From Sambucus nigra (Eukaryota > Streptophyta > Magnoliopsida > Dipsacales > Adoxaceae), in NCBI GenBank assembly GCA_949130495.1, contig OX422223.1, positions 77,994,751 through 78,058,750 on the forward strand: a stretch of 64,000 nt of DNA. Direction: 5' to 3'. Made by a program: the position numbers and the translations under genes. How positions within the stretch are numbered: the first letter of the stretch is position 1; each line of letters starts with the position of its first letter. The notes beneath the pieces are model-generated. The model was not told the origin of the DNA, did not search any database, and worked only from the letters and a program-made list of their open reading frames with translations. This document shows, piece after piece, positions 61,099 to 64,000 of the stretch.

Positions 61099-61837
61099 TG
61101 TGACACCTCGCCTAATAAAATACCGGGTTATCAGTCCTATATCAAATTAAATAGAAATATCAAATGGTTTCATTCTCAGCATCACTGTCAAAAATCATTC
61201 AATTACTAATAACCTATTAGGTCTGGCGTCAAAATTTTAAACATTCTAATCTTTTTAACATAACCACACAAGTAAATCCAACCATACAAAGATATAAACA
61301 ACTGAAATAAATAAATAATAACCGATAACTTTCGGTAAAACATATATACAACCAAATCGAATAGGCATAAATGAAAATGCGATGAATAAAATAAATGACA
61401 AAAGTTGGGCAACAAGCCCAAGATAACTCCCATACCTCATATCTAGATCAAAAGGATAGAAGCATCTAAGCAATTCATGCCAGCATCCACAGTTGCGGAA
61501 GCAATGTTTGACTCGAAAGAATAATCGTCCAAGCGTCCCTGTGTCTGGACACCTAAAAAGTACAATAAAGGAGAAGAAAAAATAAAATAGATATAGGTCA
61601 GAGCCCGGGGTTTTAAAATATTTTAGCAAGTGCTTAACGTACTTTAATATTTAAAATATGATACTCTCCATATTTAAACTGGTGCCGCACTGACATGAGA
61701 TACCCTTTGCCTCTCATCTAATAGTGCACGCCTAACGTATGTACTTTAAAACACCCTAGTTAAGCTACCTTGCCTAACTAATCTCTCACAGCAACTAAAT
61801 CAACATACGTTATCTCGAGTCCCGTGTATAAAAAACG
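61099..61837 (-). mobile_element. E3 5' LTR, interrupted by C2
   Basis: Aligns with 51769-52510. It stops at 61837, where the C2 LTR begins; the rest should lie beyond the right edge of the window. Confidence 0.85.
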
Positions 61838-62666
61838 TGCAAGGGCCCCCAATTTTAAAATTTTTGAAAATGAATTTCCTTTTAGTGCGGAATATAGATG
61901 GTTCCTAACAAATTTTAATTTTCAAAAATAAAATTTTGAATTAAACTAAAAATAAGTGAATTATGGAGAACACACACACACACAAAATTCACACAACCAA
62001 AAATATGGATTTTCTCACAAACAAAAATATCACTTGAAGTTACCTATGTGAAATTTACTTTAAGCCCAAAATTAATTTAATACAAGTCCTAGAAATTTAC
62101 CTAATAATAAATATTTCATTTTTGTAAATTAGGACAACCCAAATTTAACCCATTAAATTATCGTCTTGAGTTAAATTAATTTATATTTACATATTTACCC
62201 AAATATTTAATTAGCACCAAATTAATCAAGTAGTGATTTAAACCAAATTTTATCTTTTAATCCTAAACATGCATCTAATGTGAATATGCAAAAGATAAAA
62301 TAAACAAACCACAACACTGCGATGTACGAGGAAAAACCCACAACGAGAAAAAAACATCGGGCATCCTTAGCCTTAAGTCCACTAAGTACTGAATTACAAT
62401 CACAAGACAGATGAATTACAACACTCGACTCGACTCCTTCAAGCCCCGATGCGTCTTCTTGCAACAACCTCTGCTTAGCCGATAATCCCGGAATCCATCG
62501 AAACCTTCGAATCCACCAATGAAGCTTTAGGAACAACCGTCAACAACACATGGTGCCTTTCACCATGTGAGAATGCCATAGCCAAAAACTAGTCTTCTTA
62601 TTTTAGGGATGTAGAAGAAAAACCAAACTTCTTTTATTTGAGGTGTAGAGAAAATAGGTGTCAAAC

Positions 62667-62700
<34 letters not shown>

Positions 62701-63408
62701 TATATGTGTGGTACTTGCAATAAAACTGATATGGGTGTAAAATAAAAGTGTTTAGGAATGATTTCTTTTAAAAACAGACACATAAACCTTGAACTCTTTC
62801 ATAGGGAAGTTAAACTCTCAAAACTCTCTATAAGAGATCGTGGAAGATGAAAAAGTTACTTTGAAAGAGTTGGTTCCTGCACTTAATAAATCTGGCAAAA
62901 GATGTGGGACAAAAGAAGTGGGAACATGGAGAAAACTGCCAAAAACTGCCATAGAATTTTCCCACCAAAAATCTCGTTCGAACGACACTTATAACAAAGT
63001 TCTAGTGGCAAGTCATTGGCAAACTCGTTCGAACGACATTCTCATGCGAATGACAAATTCGTTCGAATGACAAAATCGAACGAAGTCACAGATTCTTTAA
63101 ATTTTGATTTTAAGCCCATAAAATTTATTTTAAATAAACATTACACCCAATAAAATTATTCCAAGTCTCCTACAAATATATAAAAGAATTCATACCTTTG
63201 GAGACTTGAAATACGATGTTGATGACGTGAAACAAGGCACGAAAACTTGGCAATGATGTTATCTTGAATAGCAAGGCCGTAACATCTTCAACTTTAACAT
63301 GTCATAGGCTTGAAGGATACACAAGAATACTATCTTATGACATAAATGTTTTTGTCTGGAATTGAGCCAAAACTACAAATGACTCAATTGGAAATTTGAG
63401 TCCTTACA
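61838..63408 (-). mobile_element. C2 3' LTR, Sirevirus-like, in reverse orientation
   Basis: On minus it starts TGTAAGGACTC (63408) like the C1 LTR and ends at TGCAAGGG (61838). It shares the palindrome cluster and the region with GCACCATGTGAGAA-like similarity to C1 near 62560. A TG microsatellite at about 62671-62697 replaces the TA tract. The C1-type primer-site copy near the LTR end is absent. Confidence 0.82.
62974..63085. repeat. TTCGAA palindrome cluster in C2 LTR
   Basis: TCGTTCGAACGA at 62974-62985 and 63025-63036, plus TTCGTTCGAA-type copies to 63085. Confidence 0.85.
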
Positions 63409-64000
63409 AATCTACCCCTTTGGCTATTCCGGGACAAAAACCAAAACAAAATCCTAATGGACCGTTAAGCTCAACTAGACTAAAACATACCACCCAAACT
63501 TGACTCAAGACCCAAGGATCAATATCTTTGCCGATGAAAGTTGCCACTGAGAAGAATTCCTGCACACTTAATCAAACTATCAAACGCATAGGGAATATCA
63601 AAATATTAAATGCAATTAAAATAAATACTCCCCCTAAATTAATTCTCCCCTTTTTGTCTAACAATGACATACTTAGAAAGAAGTCTCCCCCTAAGTTAAA
63701 TAACTCAAAGTAAGATACGATAATAATAGGAATAGATACCATTTCTCCCCCTATCACTCTCCCCCATTTTGTTCAGGAATAGACAAAGGATAAAAGAACT
63801 AATTGAAACATGATGAAGCTTAAAGAAATAAGATCATGAAAGCATATGGGTAACAAAATCGTAACTAATCAATACAACTAATAAAAATTACCAGCGAAGA
63901 TGCCAAAAAAATGATACCAATGTGATACATAAGATACTAAGCATGTGATATCAACAACAATATGTAACAAGATAGATACCAATTATGAATTAGAAACATA
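63409..64000 (-). mobile_element. C2 interior, 3' end with multiple polypurine tracts
   Basis: On minus, GGGGGAG-type tracts are at 63629, 63685, 63745 and 63759, and GGGGAG at 63644. The order resembles 17200-17620 in C1. No ORF is recognised. The element continues off the right edge. Confidence 0.8.

Overview
The window is repeat-dense nuclear DNA from a flowering plant. It is AT-rich and is built almost entirely of LTR retrotransposons of plant-specific lineages: Tat-type Ty3/gypsy elements, a Sirevirus-like Ty1/copia family, and a group with LTRs of about 2.6 to 3.1 kb. The only host-gene material recognised is a dead fragment of an NADP-dependent isocitrate dehydrogenase gene and a decayed GRF-zinc-finger fragment. 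No intact host gene, tRNA, rRNA or CRISPR array was seen. The species cannot be named from the sequence.

Layout. (1) 1-26696 is a three-level nest. The oldest layer is G3, a plus-strand Tat element whose 3' part is at 19305-26696; its 5' part must lie left of the window. Into its reverse transcriptase/RNase H region went C1, a Sirevirus-like element that has gag but no pol (1-19304, starting about 129 bases before the window). Into the gag of C1 went element A, a 12.2 kb minus-strand Tat element (2518-14677, target duplication GTGAT). (2) 26697-28516 and 41660-44999 are the sequence that held the next insertion; they contain the isocitrate dehydrogenase pseudogene and a small solo LTR. (3) 28517-41659 is element B, a 13.1 kb relative of A with target duplication AAAGG. 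(4) 45000-64000 holds minus-strand long-LTR elements: E2 (one LTR and about 1.4 kb of interior), an unassigned block with the GRF fragment (49393-51768), and E3 (two LTRs, no recognisable gag or pol). E3 carries a solo LTR, S2, with target duplication GTTCA. A second Sirevirus-like copy, C2, is inserted in the 5' LTR of E3 and runs off the right edge.

How the parts work. A, B and G3 share one plan: LTR, gag and protease, reverse transcriptase, two successive RNase H domains, integrase, and then an extra spliced ORF on the opposite strand that converges on pol. In A and B the convergence zone is a 62 bp minisatellite whose unit can fold into a hairpin (about 10 copies in A, 27 in B). A short conserved hairpin sits beside their 3' LTR. 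All copies are broken by stops and frameshifts. B has lost the protease catalytic Asp, and A has lost two integrase catalytic residues.

Most unusual features: the conserved antisense ORF with its hairpin minisatellite; a primer-binding-site copy inside the end of the C1 LTR; and clusters of CpG-containing palindromes in the LTRs of both unrelated superfamilies.
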